Assembly: GCA_029339505.1 (NCBI GenBank)
Contig: JAQISU010000115.1
Span: 1,793,001 to 1,857,000 of the forward strand
Direction: 5' to 3'
DNA from: Unio delphinus
Lineage: Eukaryota > Mollusca > Bivalvia > Unionida > Unionidae
Length of the DNA: 64,000 nucleotides
In this document: positions 6,773-19,777 of the stretch, in pieces
Numbering within the stretch: the stretch's first letter is position 1
How the letters are laid out: the number at the start of each line of letters is the position of its first letter
Notes under the pieces: model-generated
Database searches by the model: none
Told to the model about the DNA's origin: nothing
Seen by the model: only the letters and a program-made list of their open reading frames with translations
Position numbers and translations under genes: made by a program

Positions 6773-7326
6773 TGACATATACTGAAATCGATAAAACCTA
6801 TTCCGACGTCATTGACGATATTCTTAAACTAAAGGGGAATTTTGAGCGGGTACAAAAACCAGTCAATGACATTGTTGATAAGTTCTTTGGAATTCCACAC
6901 AACGCGGGTATGTCTCTCGTTGAAATTATCGCGGCTATCAATAAGGTAAAAATTCCACATAGTGTAAGCGCCGTTAATAACATCGTGTACACGGTTGATA
7001 GTGGAACTTTTGATTGGATCCGAGGAAACAGAAATTATCTTTATGTTGGCCACAGACATACTGATGTACCAGGTTGCTACCGACTTACAATAATACATCA
7101 CCGTAAATTTGATTTGGAATTCAGCAACACAGGTATCAGAGGTGTTAACACATTGATGTATATACTAGAAAAAATACCAAAACCTCCACCCTATATACCA
7201 GTCCCATTTCCGATTGTTATAAGCAATTCCGACGAGTCTGTGATTAGGGAGCCACTACCCTGGATAATAGAATTTGTATCCGGTATCCCCTCATCCGATC
7301 CTAAAACCACTTCGTTAATAGGATAA
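6772..7326 (+). CDS. Protein with one F-F-G-x-P motif and Pro-rich tail
   Basis: 184 aa from the ATG at 6772, which overlaps the TGA of the preceding ORF. An upstream TTG at 6769 is in frame but less likely as a start. Residues about 36-52 contain D-K-F-F-G-I-P-H-N-A-G-M-S-L-V-E-I, the sixth motif copy of the trio. A middle beta-rich stretch follows (Y-L-Y-V-G-H-R-H, C-Y-R-L-T-I-I-H), then a Pro-rich part (K-P-P-P-Y-I-P-V-P-F-P). The middle could be a small beta-sandwich head. Function unknown; a spike head is conceivable from position between the protease and the last virion gene. Confidence 0.45.
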   Translation: MTYTEIDKTYSDVIDDILKLKGNFERVQKPVNDIVDKFFGIPHNAGMSLVEIIAAINKVKIPHSVSAVNNIVYTVDSGTFDWIRGNRNYLYVGHRHTDVPGCYRLTIIHHRKFDLEFSNTGIRGVNTLMYILEKIPKPPPYIPVPFPIVISNSDESVIREPLPWIIEFVSGIPSSDPKTTSLIG

Positions 7327-7384
7327 TTTAAAGGAAAATCCTTCGGATTTCACAATTGAAAACGCTAGCGTTTTTAAAATAACA

Positions 7385-7588
7385 ATGATTTCATCAACTC
7401 AATGTCGCTATGATCAGGTCAGAGAATTTCAAAATAGACTCAAAACCCTCGCCGCGGAGTATCAAATAAAAATAAAAAAATACCGACGAAGAATCACCGC
7501 AATTGATATTACTATGTACTCGGTGTCAAGCGTTCTCGCTGGCTCCGGAATAATACTTGCATCGGTTACAATAAACAACGATTCCTAA
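7385..7588 (+). CDS. Small protein with one membrane segment, probably truncated
   Basis: 67 aa: a basic helical N-terminus (residues 10-42, Q-N-R-L-K-T-L-A-A-E-Y then K-K-Y-R-R-R) followed by one hydrophobic segment (about 47-63, S-V-S-S-V-L-A-G-S-G-I-I-L-A-S-V). Proteins with this layout in related elements are, as I recall, longer, with further hydrophobic Gly-rich segments. Here the frame stops right after the first. The next gene lacks its 5' end at the same place, so a deletion probably joined them near 7575. The start ATG follows 'aataaca'. Confidence 0.45.
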   Translation: MISSTQCRYDQVREFQNRLKTLAAEYQIKIKKYRRRITAIDITMYSVSSVLAGSGIILASVTINNDS

Positions 7589-8058
7589 CCGATTACAATA
7601 TCACAGAAGACAATCTGCGTAATTTCAAGTTTCCGAAATACAACGCTGATGAATTAGCAAGAATTGTTAAAACCGATATCAAAGCGCTACAAAAATCAGA
7701 TTCAACTGTCCTCCTCAAATATAATAATGATCCAGATGGTGGCGGTAGGCATATCGCTCCGTTCAACGTGAATATTTCATCGGTGATTGCGCTCAATTTA
7801 GTATGTGATGTTATCGAAGGAAGCTATCAGATTAATCTAGAGCAATCAAATCAAGCTCAGCAGGGATATATTCTTTATTCGTTTGCACCTACAGCTCCTC
7901 CAGGATTCCTAATTATTGAAAACCCAATTAATCCTGTCTACATGCGATGCCATAATAATTCATTAACCAGAATTAATTTCAAACTCACCGACCAGTCAAA
8001 TAATCTGATTGATTTACAAGAAGAGGTGTTAGCGATTAGTTTGTTTGTAAAGTCCTAA
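7507..8058 (+). pseudogene. Virion/spike C-terminal domain lacking its start
   Basis: The frame is open from 7507 (after TGA at 7504) to 8058 without any ATG; only GTG at 7768 could serve. From about 7580 the text looks like real protein: D-Y-N-I-T-E-D-N-L-R, then a 100-residue beta-rich domain. The domain includes G-Y-I-L-Y-S-F-A-P-T-A-P-P-G-F and near the end I-N-F-K-L-T-D-Q-S-N-N-L-I-D-L. That ending is typical of a terminal domain on surface proteins of animal Polinton-like elements (recollection). It overlaps the preceding ORF in another frame. I interpret it as a gene whose 5' part was lost by deletion; programmed frameshifting from 7385 is the alternative. Confidence 0.5.
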
Positions 8059-8108
8059 GGACTGGATCAAATATTCGGTTAAAATCATTTATTATTTTTT
8101 GTTAGCCT

Positions 8109-8341
8109 GTAGCAGCAGAGAGGGTGGATGACCACATCGTTGCGAGCAAAATTGATTAAAAAATCGTAAAATCTCCGTTTTTGCAAAAATGGAGACTTTT
8201 TTTTTGGTTAAATGAGATTTCGTTGGAAGCCTTATATTTTGTTCGAAAACGTGGTCTGTAAGCCTTATTTTGCTCGAAAACATGATCTGTAAGCCTTAAT
8301 TTTGCTTGAAAACGTGGTCTGTTCACCCTCTCTGCTGCTAC
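8109..8341. repeat. 18-bp inverted repeat framing 197 bp with three direct repeats
   Basis: gtagcagcagagagggtg (8109-8126) is the exact reverse complement of 8324-8341. Inside, a 31-33-bp unit containing cgaaaacgtggtctg is repeated three times (8227-8322). The structure could mark the right terminus of the viral element or be a small MITE that landed there. No obvious target duplication flanks it. Confidence 0.75.
8172..8205 (+). terminator. Hairpin plus T9, terminator-like
   Basis: tctccgttttt (8172-8182) pairs with aaaaatggaga (8185-8195), one G-T mismatch, followed by nine T (8197-8205). It lies 114 bp past the last viral ORF. It resembles an intrinsic terminator, though in an animal nucleus it may instead be a remnant of virus transcript 3'-end signals. 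Confidence 0.45.
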
Positions 8342-8479
8342 CTCTCAAACAAATACCAATGCCTTCCGAGGCGTTGCCAGTTTCTGGTAGACATTACTGT
8401 AGTGCCATTGGTATGCCACACTGGTATGCCAAACTTGATTCGTTTTCAACTGGGTGATAGGCATTGCACTTCCACAACA

Positions 8480-8561
8480 ACTGGCACGAACTCAGCGTCT
8501 TTCTAAATTATCTGTACAAGACTGGCACGAACTCAGCTTCTTTCTAAATTATCTGTACAAG
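8480..8561 (+). repeat. Two tandem 41-bp repeats
   Basis: Units 8480-8520 and 8521-8561, starting actggcacgaactcagc, differ at one base. They stand in non-coding DNA just outside the viral block. Confidence 0.85.
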
Positions 8562-8780
8562 ACATAACTTTGTCACTTTTTCTTGTTCGTTGCGTGCGGT
8601 GTGGAAGTACGTTAGTACCGCCGTACATGTAATACATGTGAAACACATCTCTGTGTCTTCCTGTACTTTGTCTGGCCTCCTTGGCAATATTTCGCAGTAG
8701 ATTTGGATGCTGAAATTCCAAAGAATTTTTGCGTTACTATTTTAAATACTTTTTCAGCATTGGATAGTACTAAATGTTTG

Positions 8781-9040
8781 TGAATCAAAGTCCATATTTT
8801 AAAGACAGCTGTTGATGTATGGCTAGGACTAGTTAATTTAAGACAGCTGCCGATGTTTGGTTAGGGCTAGTTAATTGTGAATCAAAGTCCATATTTTAAA
8901 GATAGCTGCTGATGTATGGCTAGGACTAGTTAATTTATGATAGCTGTTGATGTATGGCATGGTCTAGTTAGTTCATGATAGCTGTTGATGTATGGCATGG
9001 GCTAGTTAGTTTAAGATAGCTGCTGATGTATAGATAAGGC
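8781..9040 (+). repeat. Minisatellite of about 38 bp with agctgttgatgtatggc core
   Basis: Five to six diverged copies contain 'tagctg(c/t)tgatgtatgg' and 'ctagttaatt'. A longer segment (tgaatcaaagtccatatttt) is duplicated at 8781 and 8877, showing a compound unit. Confidence 0.75.
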
Positions 9041-9266
9041 CACTCAATTGTGCTTAGTTTACTTTGTATTTACAAGAGGTTAGCGTGCTGGTTTGCATAA
9101 GTATACTCACAAGGAGCAAGCTACGCAGACGTATCCAGCGAGTTAAATTGTGTACTTGTACTCACAAGGGGCTGGTGAGATGACGTGTTTAGAGTAATTA
9201 TGTTCACTAGGTGCTAGTTAATTGTGCTGATTTGTGTAATCTTACTCATATGTGGATATGGTAATG

Positions 9267-9345
9267 ATTTGTGTACTTGTACTTACAATCGGACAGTCTA
9301 ATCGCGTTGATTTGTGTACTTGTACACAAATCGGACAGTCTAATC
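9267..9345 (+). repeat. Duplicated 38-40-bp segment
   Basis: tgatttgtgtacttgtac and cggacagtctaatcg occur twice in the same order. Related 'gtgtacttgtactcacaagg' copies lie upstream at about 9149. Confidence 0.7.
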
Positions 9346-11200
9346 GGTGCTTGTCTTCAACTTTGTAACCCACGATGCTTAGTACTACAATAACATTACC
9401 AATTCCGCCTCTTCTTTCTTTGGCTTCTTCAGCTGAAGACATTTCCATGTGACCATGATAGATATTTTTATTTGAGTGTGAAAAATATTTTAAAAGCATT
9501 TTTGGCGGCTGTATGTTTTCCCCAACAAGGTGAAATATTTTGAACTATTTATCTGAAAATCGTTCTGTGTAATTTGCATCATGTTGTCGGCATCATTACG
9601 TGGTTCTCATAACATGAGAACAAATTAAACAAAAAGAACGCTCTGTCGAATTGCTTCATTGTCTTGCTTCTGGATTGTTTTGGTGTTATGCATCTATTAA
9701 GGTTTTATGACCCTCGTTGAATTTTACTTTCTTCTTCATTTACACAACTGACAACATGTAAATTGTGCTTCACTTGTCAATCTCATTACACACACCTTCA
9801 AATCTGACTTTAGATTTCTTATCATTTATGAGAGAAGAGTTTACTAAATTTGCGCGCGTGTTATAAGAAGACAATTGGTGTTTCGTTTTATCTGATTATA
9901 CAAAAATAAATCCTCGTACAAAACATCCTCTGGAGCCTAGTTATCACAGCGTATTATCATTCGAGTTAGATACATCACCCAAATGGTCAAGTCTTCTGAT
10001 TATGTTCATATAAGCTTCAAAACCGATGTCTTCCGAAAAGGCATAGGCTTAACGAACGTTATTATATATCTCACTCTGGCGGAGGAGTGTGTACGTTATC
10101 AATAACGATGAAATGCGGTTTGCATGTAAATGGGCGTTAATGACAACACATATAGATTTCTAGACGATATATTTTGTAACGGAGGCATTTAAATTACTAT
10201 AATTAACTGCTGAACATCGAGGAGTAAAAGTGAAGTTTATGCGGGTTAAATCCCATGGGTCATCAGCTACAGGAAATCGCACTTTATATCAACCATGGCT
10301 ATCATCTCTGTTCTAAGATTAAACCTCACTAATGCTTTATATGAGCTGACGTGTTCTGGGTTATCAAAAGCCAAATAAACAAGTTGACGTGAAAGCTAAT
10401 ATGGAGGTCAAAGGTCAAAGCAATCCTCTCGTTTGACAACTGGAAATGATGTCGTAAAAATTGAAACATAAACACGTTATCGATTGTTGAAATCTGCATC
10501 AGTCAATATGGAGCGCACTGGAAGCTCACGTGATCCGTAAACCAGGTAGTGAAAAAAAACAGCATTACAAAGTAAATAGTGTATTTTAATAAAGAAATTA
10601 AAAAACAAATAATAGACTTTTGATCAAAAACGACCTCAAGCAAAGAGAACATCATATATAACAATAGTGTCACATAGACAAACGATAAGGAGCGCAACAA
10701 TAACAGCAATAATTTGATAATTAAATCCCGAGATACATGAAAGTTATTTTGCCACTTCGAGGTAATTTTGGATATTGATGTTTCCGGAGAAAATTAATTT
10801 TGTTCTGGTTGAAGATCTATTCCATATAATTTTAATACAATCTTATTTTCCAGTTCCCATTACCAAACACTGCGAGTTTCTTGAAATCAAATACATTGTT
10901 ATTTCCTAGCTCATGTAAACAAATGCAATGTTATTGTCCAGTTTTTTTATTGTAAAATACAATTTAATTTTATAATTCATATAGCCAAATACAATGTTTC
11001 AAGTTCATGAAGTCTAATACAAGGGGACATTGAATTTGTACGATGTGTATCGTTTTATGTAAAATTCCTCGGATTCAGCTCTGTCATAAAATACTGAAAG
11101 AGAAAGAGACATGAATTAGGGACTGAACAAAACCTGTTTGATTATAAAACAATGGCTCGATTAAAGAGAGGGATAAAAGCTTTCTAATCTATCTGCTCTA
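9346..11200. other. No feature recognised
   Basis: AT-rich sequence with only short chance ORFs, no repeat array and no transposon signature that I can name. Confidence 0.6.
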
Positions 11201-13581
11201 CCACATAAAAATGTACAGTGAAAAAATTATGTATGGTCTACTCTACAATATATAAAAATGTATCGTCAAATAAGTATGAATGGTCTACTCTACCATATAT
11301 AAAAAATGTACAGTGAAAAATTATGTATGGTCTACTCCACAATATATAAAAATGTACAGAGAAATAATTATGTACGGTCTACTCTACAATATATAAAAAT
11401 GTACAGAGAAATAATTATGTATGGTCTACTCTACAATATATTTAAATGTACAGAGAAATAATAATATATGGTCTACTCTACAATATATAAAAATGTACAG
11501 AGAAATAATTATGCACGGTCTACTCTACAATATATTTAAATGTACAGAGAAATAATTATGTATGGTCTACTCTACAATATATTTAAATGTACAGAGAAAT
11601 AATTATGCACGGTCTGCTCTACAATATATAAAAATGTACAGAGAAATAATAATGTATGGTCTACTCTACAATATATAAAAATGTACAGAGAAATAATTAT
11701 GTATGGTCTACTCTACAATATATAAAAATGTACAGAGAAATAATTATGTATGGTCTACTCTACAATATATTTAAATGTACAGAGAAATAATTATGTATGG
11801 TCTACTCTACAATATATAAAAATGTACAGAGAAATAATAATGTATGGTCTACTCTACAATATATAAAAATGTACAGAGAAATAATTATGTATGGTCTACT
11901 CCACAATATATAAAAATGTACAGAGAAATAATTATGTATGGTCTACTCTACAATATATTTAAATGTACAGAGAAATAATAATGTATGGTCTACTCTACAA
12001 TATATAAAAATGTACAGAGAAATAATTATGCACGGTCTACTCTACAATATATTTAAATGTACAGAGAAATAATTATGTATGGTCTACTCTACAATATATT
12101 TAAATGTACAGAGAAATAATTATGTATGGTCTACTCTACAATATATTTAAATATACAGAGAAATAATTATGTATGGTCTACACCTACAATATATTTAAAT
12201 GTACAGAGACATAATAATGTATGGTCTACTCTACAATATATAAAAATGTACAGAGAAATAATAATGTATGGTCTACTCTACAATATATAAAAATGTACAG
12301 AAAAATAATTATGTATGGTCTACTCTACAATATATAAAAATGTACAGAGAAATAATTATGTATGGTCTACTCTACAATATATTTAAATGTACAGAGAAAT
12401 AATAATGTATGGTCTACTCTACAATCTATAAAAATGTACAGAGAAATAATTATGTATGGTCTACTCTACAATATATAAAAATGTACAGAGAAATAATTAT
12501 GTATGGTCTACTCTACAATATATTTAAATGTACAGAGAAATAATTATGTATGGTCTACTCTACAATATATAAAAATGTACAGAGAAATAATTATGCACCG
12601 TCTACTCTACAATATATAAAAATGTACAGAGAAATAATTATGTATGGTCTACTCTACAATATATTTAAATGTACAGAGAAATAATTATGTATGGTCTACT
12701 CTACAATATATTTAAATATACAGAGAAATAATTATGTATGGTCTACACCTACAATATATTTAAATGTACAGAGAAATAATAATGTATGGTCTACTCTAGA
12801 ATATATAAAAATGTACAGAGAAATAATAATGTATGGTCTACTCTACAATATATAAAAATGTACAGAAAAATAATTATGTATGGTCTACTCTACAATATAT
12901 AAAAATGTACAGAGAAATAATTATGTATGGTCTACTCTACAATATATTTAAATGTACAGAGAAATAATAATGTATGGTCTACTATACAATCTATAAAAAT
13001 GTACAGAGAAATAATTATGTATGGTCTACTCTACAATATATAAAAATGTACAGAGAAATAATTATGTATGGTCTACTCTACAATATATTTAAATGTATAG
13101 AGAAATAATAATGTATGGTCTACTCCACAATATATAAAAATGTACAGAGAAATAATTATGCACGGTCTGCTCTACAATATATAAAAATGTACAGAGAAAT
13201 AATAATGTATGGTCTACTCTACAATATATAAAAATGTACAGAGATATAAAAATGTACAGAGAAATAATTATGTATGGTCTACTCTACAATATATAAAAAT
13301 GTACAGAGAAATAATTATGTATGGTCTACTCTACAATATATAAAAATGTACAGAGAAATAATAATGTATGGTCTACTCTACAATATATAAAAATGTACAG
13401 AGAAATAATTATGTATGGTCTACTCTACAATATATAAAAATGTACAGAGAATTAGTTATGTATGGTCTACTCTACAATATATAAAAATGTACAGAGAAAT
13501 AATAATGTATGGTCTACTCTACAATATATAAAAATGTACAGAGAAATAATAATGTATGGTCTACTCTACAATATATAAAAA
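11201..13581 (+). repeat. 47-bp satellite array, about 50 copies, higher-order
   Basis: The monomer runs gtatggtctactctacaata, then ta(t/a)aaaatgtacagagaaataattat or the tatttaaat variant. Rare marks (ctacacctac, gtacagaaaaataa, acaatctata) recur 565 bp apart, showing a 12-monomer higher-order unit duplicated around 12.0-13.1 kb. No ORF of note. The left monomers are more diverged than the core. Confidence 0.95.
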
Positions 13582-14987
13582 TATATTTTCTAGTGCCACT
13601 TCTCTAGAGCACTGTTAGACTGAATTGAATTGTACTGATGAGTACAAAGGATTAATTACTAACTGAAATACTGAGTGAAACTTGTAATGTGGCGCTGCCG
13701 GTTATCAAAGTGTTATTAGTACAATATTGCACAAGGCCTGGTCAGAGGTACTGCGCAACTTGGAAAACAACACTTGAAGACCGCCTCCCACTAATTATCG
13801 TTATCTAGAAGATGATCTCTACGGTGTAATTTGCCCGGTCAATGGATATAGTAATCTGAGATGGTACTTTGAACAAGACAACACACGAGCCCCCGTAAAG
13901 ATAAAATATGAATTTAATTAAAAATACAATTAAGAAAAGAATGACACTGTGAATTACAATTTCTTTTTTTCTGAATACACTTAGTTCAGAAATACATAAA
14001 CTGAAGCTTTAAAGCAATGAATACATTCATAAAAATCCAAAACACTAATAAAAATAGATGAAGTTAGCCGTTAATACTGAGACTAAATTTCATCATGGAA
14101 TCAAATGTTCATTTAACATTAGACTGTTGGGTGATTCAAAATGACCTGGTTCTTGGTTCTCTCTTCTGCGTTCGTCTTGACTTGCTTGCCATTTTGGTTG
14201 CAAGCGGGATTACACACCTCTGTCTTCCAACTTCTTTTTCCGTCTCTGAATTTCGACTTCCTCGCTATTCCTTCAAACAAACTATGTTTCCTTGTGTTTT
14301 TGACGTGCTTCTGCCGTTTGATTTCCGGCGGACTTTCCTGAGCTTATTATTACGAAGGCACTGCTGTAAAATTACCCCCGGAGTCTTCTCCTATGTTGGG
14401 ACTAATAAATGCTGACCGTCTCTTGCAGAGGTCTTCCTAGACTAATTCAAAACTCATTAACTCAGAGAATATATTCCCCAATTCTAGGTTCCGACCCAAC
14501 TTTCTTTCCTATACATTTGACCAATCGGATTAAATGATATCCTTGCGGACCTTTTGAAAACCGTCTATCAAGATGCCAAAGATGCCACTTAGGATCGAAA
14601 TATCACCTTATCATTTGTCTCAATCATTTTTGACAGCTCTGCGTGACGAATCACCTAGGTTAACGCGTGTCAAACACTCAGTCCGTTTTCACTCTAAATA
14701 TTGTAAAAGTCTGACCGAGGTAAACTAACATTCTTTCCGTTCAAACTCTACTCCAAGACAGTTGATTGTCGGCTAGCCTACGAATTAATTACTGGATTTC
14801 ACTGACGAAAAATTTGGCACTTGAAAAAACTAATCTCAGAAAAGTCACAAATTTAAAACACATGAGAATTTCTTCAATCGCTGTATAAAATCTGTATATA
14901 GTTTAGTGTATACATACCTCTGTTGTAACCACCAGACAGTGCTATTTTTTTTATATATTATTAATTATAGCAGTTATAAATAAATCG
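13582..14987. other. No feature recognised
   Basis: Unique-looking AT-rich DNA between two satellite arrays. An open frame at 14095-14415 (+) has no recognisable protein character and overlaps another open frame. Confidence 0.55.
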
Positions 14988-17755
14988 ATATCATTATGAT
15001 ATCTAAAACTATATCTATCCTATCATTACGATATATAAAACTATATCTATCCTATCATTACGATATATAAAAGTATATCTATCCCATCATTACGATATCT
15101 AAAGCTATATCTATCCTATCATTATGATATCTAAAACTATATCTATCCTATTATTATGATATCTAAAACTATATCTATCCTATTATTATGATATCTAAAA
15201 CTATATCTATCCTATTATTATGATATCTAAAACTATATCTATCCTTGTCGTTGTGATATCTAAAACTATATCTATCCTATCATTATATTATATAAAACTA
15301 TATCTATCATATCATTATGATATATAAAACTATATCTCTCCTATCATTATGATATCTAAAACTATATCTACCATATCATTATGATATATAAAACTATATC
15401 TATCATCATTACGATATCTAAAACTATATCTATCCTTGTCGTTGTGATATCTAAAACTATATCTATCCTATCATTATGATATCTAAAACTATATCTATCC
15501 TATCATTATGATATCTAAAACTATATCTATCCTATCATTATGATATATAAAACTATATCCATCCTATTATTATGATATATAAAACTATATCCATCCTATC
15601 ATTATGATATCTAAAACTATATCTATCCTATCATTATGATATCTAAAACTATATCTATCCTATCATTATGATATCTAAAACTATATCTATCATCATTACG
15701 ATATCTAAAACTATATCTATCCTTGTCGTTGTGATATCTAAAACTATATCTATCCTATCATTATGATATCTAAAACTATATCCATCCTATTATTATGATA
15801 TATAAAACTATATCCATCCTATTATTATGATATATAAAACTATATCCATCCTATCATTATGATATCTAAAACTATATCTATCCTATCATTATGATATATA
15901 AAACTATATCCATCATATTATTATGATAGATAAAACTATATCTATCCTATCATTACGATATATAAAACTATATCTATCCCATCATTACGATATCTAAAAC
16001 TATATCTATCCTATTATTATGATATATAAAACTATATCCATCCTATTATTATGATATATAAAACACTATCCATCCTATCATTACGATATATAAAACTATA
16101 TCTATCCTATCATTATGATATATAAAACTATATCTATCCCACCATTACGATATCTAAAACTATATCTATCCTATCATTATGATATATAAAACTATATCCA
16201 TCCTATTATTATGATATATAAAACTATATCTATCCCATCATTACGATATCTAAAACTATATCTATCCTATCATTATGATATATAAAACTATATCCATCCT
16301 ATTATTATGATATATAAAACTATATCCATCCTATTATTATGATATATAAAACTATATCTATCCTATCATTACGATATATAAAACTATATCTATTCCATCA
16401 TTACGATATCTAAAACTATATCTATCCTTGTCGTTGTGATATATAAAACTATATCCATCCTATTATTATGATATATAAAACTATATCTATCCTATCATTA
16501 CGATATATAAAACTATATCTATCCTATCATTATGATATCTAAAACTATATCTATCCTATCATTACGATATATAAAGCTATATCCATCCTATCATTATGAT
16601 ATCTAAAACTATATCTATCCTATCATTATGATATATAAAACTATATCTATCCTATCACTATGATATCTAAAACTATATCTATCATATCATTATGATACCT
16701 AAAACTATATCTATCATATCATTACGATATATAAAAGTATATCTATCCTATCATTATGATATCTAAAACTATATCTATCCTTGTCGTTGTGATATATAAA
16801 ACTATATCTATCCTATCACTATGATATCTAAAACTATATCTATCATATCATTATGATACCTAAAACTATATCTATCCTATCATTATGATATCTAAAACTA
16901 TATCTATCCTATCATTATGATATCTAAAACTATATCTATCCTATCATTATGATATCTAAAACTATATCTATCATATCATTACGATATCTAAAACTATATC
17001 TATCCTATCATTATGATATCTAAAACTATATCTATCCTATCATTATGATATATAAAACTATATCTATCCTATCATTATGATATCTAAAACTATATCTATC
17101 CTATCATTATGATATCTAAAACTATATCTATCCTATCATTATGATATCTAAAACTATATCTATCCTTTTCGTTGTGATATCTAAAACTATATCTATCCTA
17201 TCATTATGATATCTAAAACTATATCTATCCTATCATTATGATATCTAAAACTATATCTATCCTATCATTATGATATATAAAACTATATCTATCATATCAT
17301 TATGATATATAAAACTATATCTATCCTATCATTATGATATCTAAAACTATATCTATCATATCATTATGATATATAAAACTATATCTATCATATCATTATG
17401 ATATCTAAAACTATATCTATCCTATCATTATGAGATATAAAACTATATCTATCCTATCATTATGATATATTAAACTATATCTATCCTATCATTATGATAT
17501 CTAAAACTATATCTATCATATCATTACGATATCTAAAACTATATCTATCATATCATTACGATATCTAAAACTATATCTATCCTATCATTAAGATATCTAA
17601 AACTATATCTATCATCATTATGATATCTAAAACTATATCTATCCTATCATTATGATATCTAAAACTATATCTATCCTTGTCGTTGTGATATCTAAAACTA
17701 TATCTACCATATCGTTGTGATATTTAACACTGCATCTACCTTTATCGTTTCCATA
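14988..17755 (+). repeat. 32-bp satellite array, about 86 copies
   Basis: The monomer is gatatctaaaactatatcta followed by tcctatcattat. A variant ending ccttgtcgttgt recurs at about 15244, 15435, 15722, 16427, 16773 and 17672 (17166 related), at irregular spacing. Contracted monomers ('atctatcatcattacg') also recur. This suggests unequal crossover of mixed blocks. Confidence 0.95.
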
Positions 17756-18342
17756 TCTGTATCTATCCAAATTGCAGGATAATCTAAAGAGTACAAGAAG
17801 TTAACAAAAGTAGTTTAGGTAATAAGAGCGCGGATCCAAGGTTAAATATAAAACAGTAAAGACTTTTTAGGTGCCTCACCAACACAAAACAAAACATTGA
17901 ATAGTTAATTTTTCATTTTTTCCGCATTCTACACTCATATGTTCCTAGACCTTAATGGTATGTCAGAGTTAAATCATCTTTTGTGTTACTGAGTGAAAAC
18001 AGATGCAACAGTAGGTGACCTAGTGATCACGATAATATCGGTGGGGTACAACACTATGATGGAATGACTCGATGCTATTTTATTTCACACATTTGTACGG
18101 AACGTCGTTTGAAATATCACTATTGTTCACGGTAAGTCCTGACTAATTTAAATGTATTAATTTTCTCGATCACTTATTATAGTCCTACTAAAGAACAAGG
18201 AAACAGTAGCTTTTCGACTCTATTGCTCAATTATATATTTTCACTGAATAATTATTAACGACGTAAAAACATAATTAGAAGATATATTTTTTAAGAAAAA
18301 CACTTTTGCTAATGTGTTAAACTTTGTACACAATTTATTCAA
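17756..18342. other. No feature recognised
   Basis: Non-repetitive AT-rich sequence without supported genes. Confidence 0.5.
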
Positions 18343-19674
<1,332 letters not shown>

Positions 19675-19742
<68 letters not shown>

Positions 19743-19777
19743 CATACATACATACATACATACATACATACATACAT
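19675..19777 (+). repeat. Compound (TA)n-(CATA)n microsatellite
   Basis: About 64 bp of TA runs directly into nine to ten CATA units. Confidence 0.98.

Larger units (their letters stand above)
1..8341 (+). mobile_element. Integrated Polinton/adintovirus-like element, partial (virion module)
   Basis: About 8.3 kb of tightly packed, intronless ORFs stands against more than 55 kb of gene-free repeats to the right. The content is a probable double jelly-roll capsid protein, an adenain-type protease, a run of small virion-like proteins, fibre-like ORFs and an HNH endonuclease. That combination is known from Polinton/Maverick and adintovirus-like elements of animals. The left end is cut by the window, and no polymerase B, integrase or ATPase is present here. 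The right end is placed at an 18-bp inverted repeat (8109-8126 / 8324-8341), beyond which no viral ORF is seen. Exact borders and target duplication are not proven. This is an old copy: one gene is frameshifted and two look truncated. Confidence 0.8.

Noticed and set aside
14095..14415. Plus-strand 106-codon frame between satellites
   Set aside because: Hydrophobic, Phe/Leu/Cys-rich reading with another open frame over it; no family signature.
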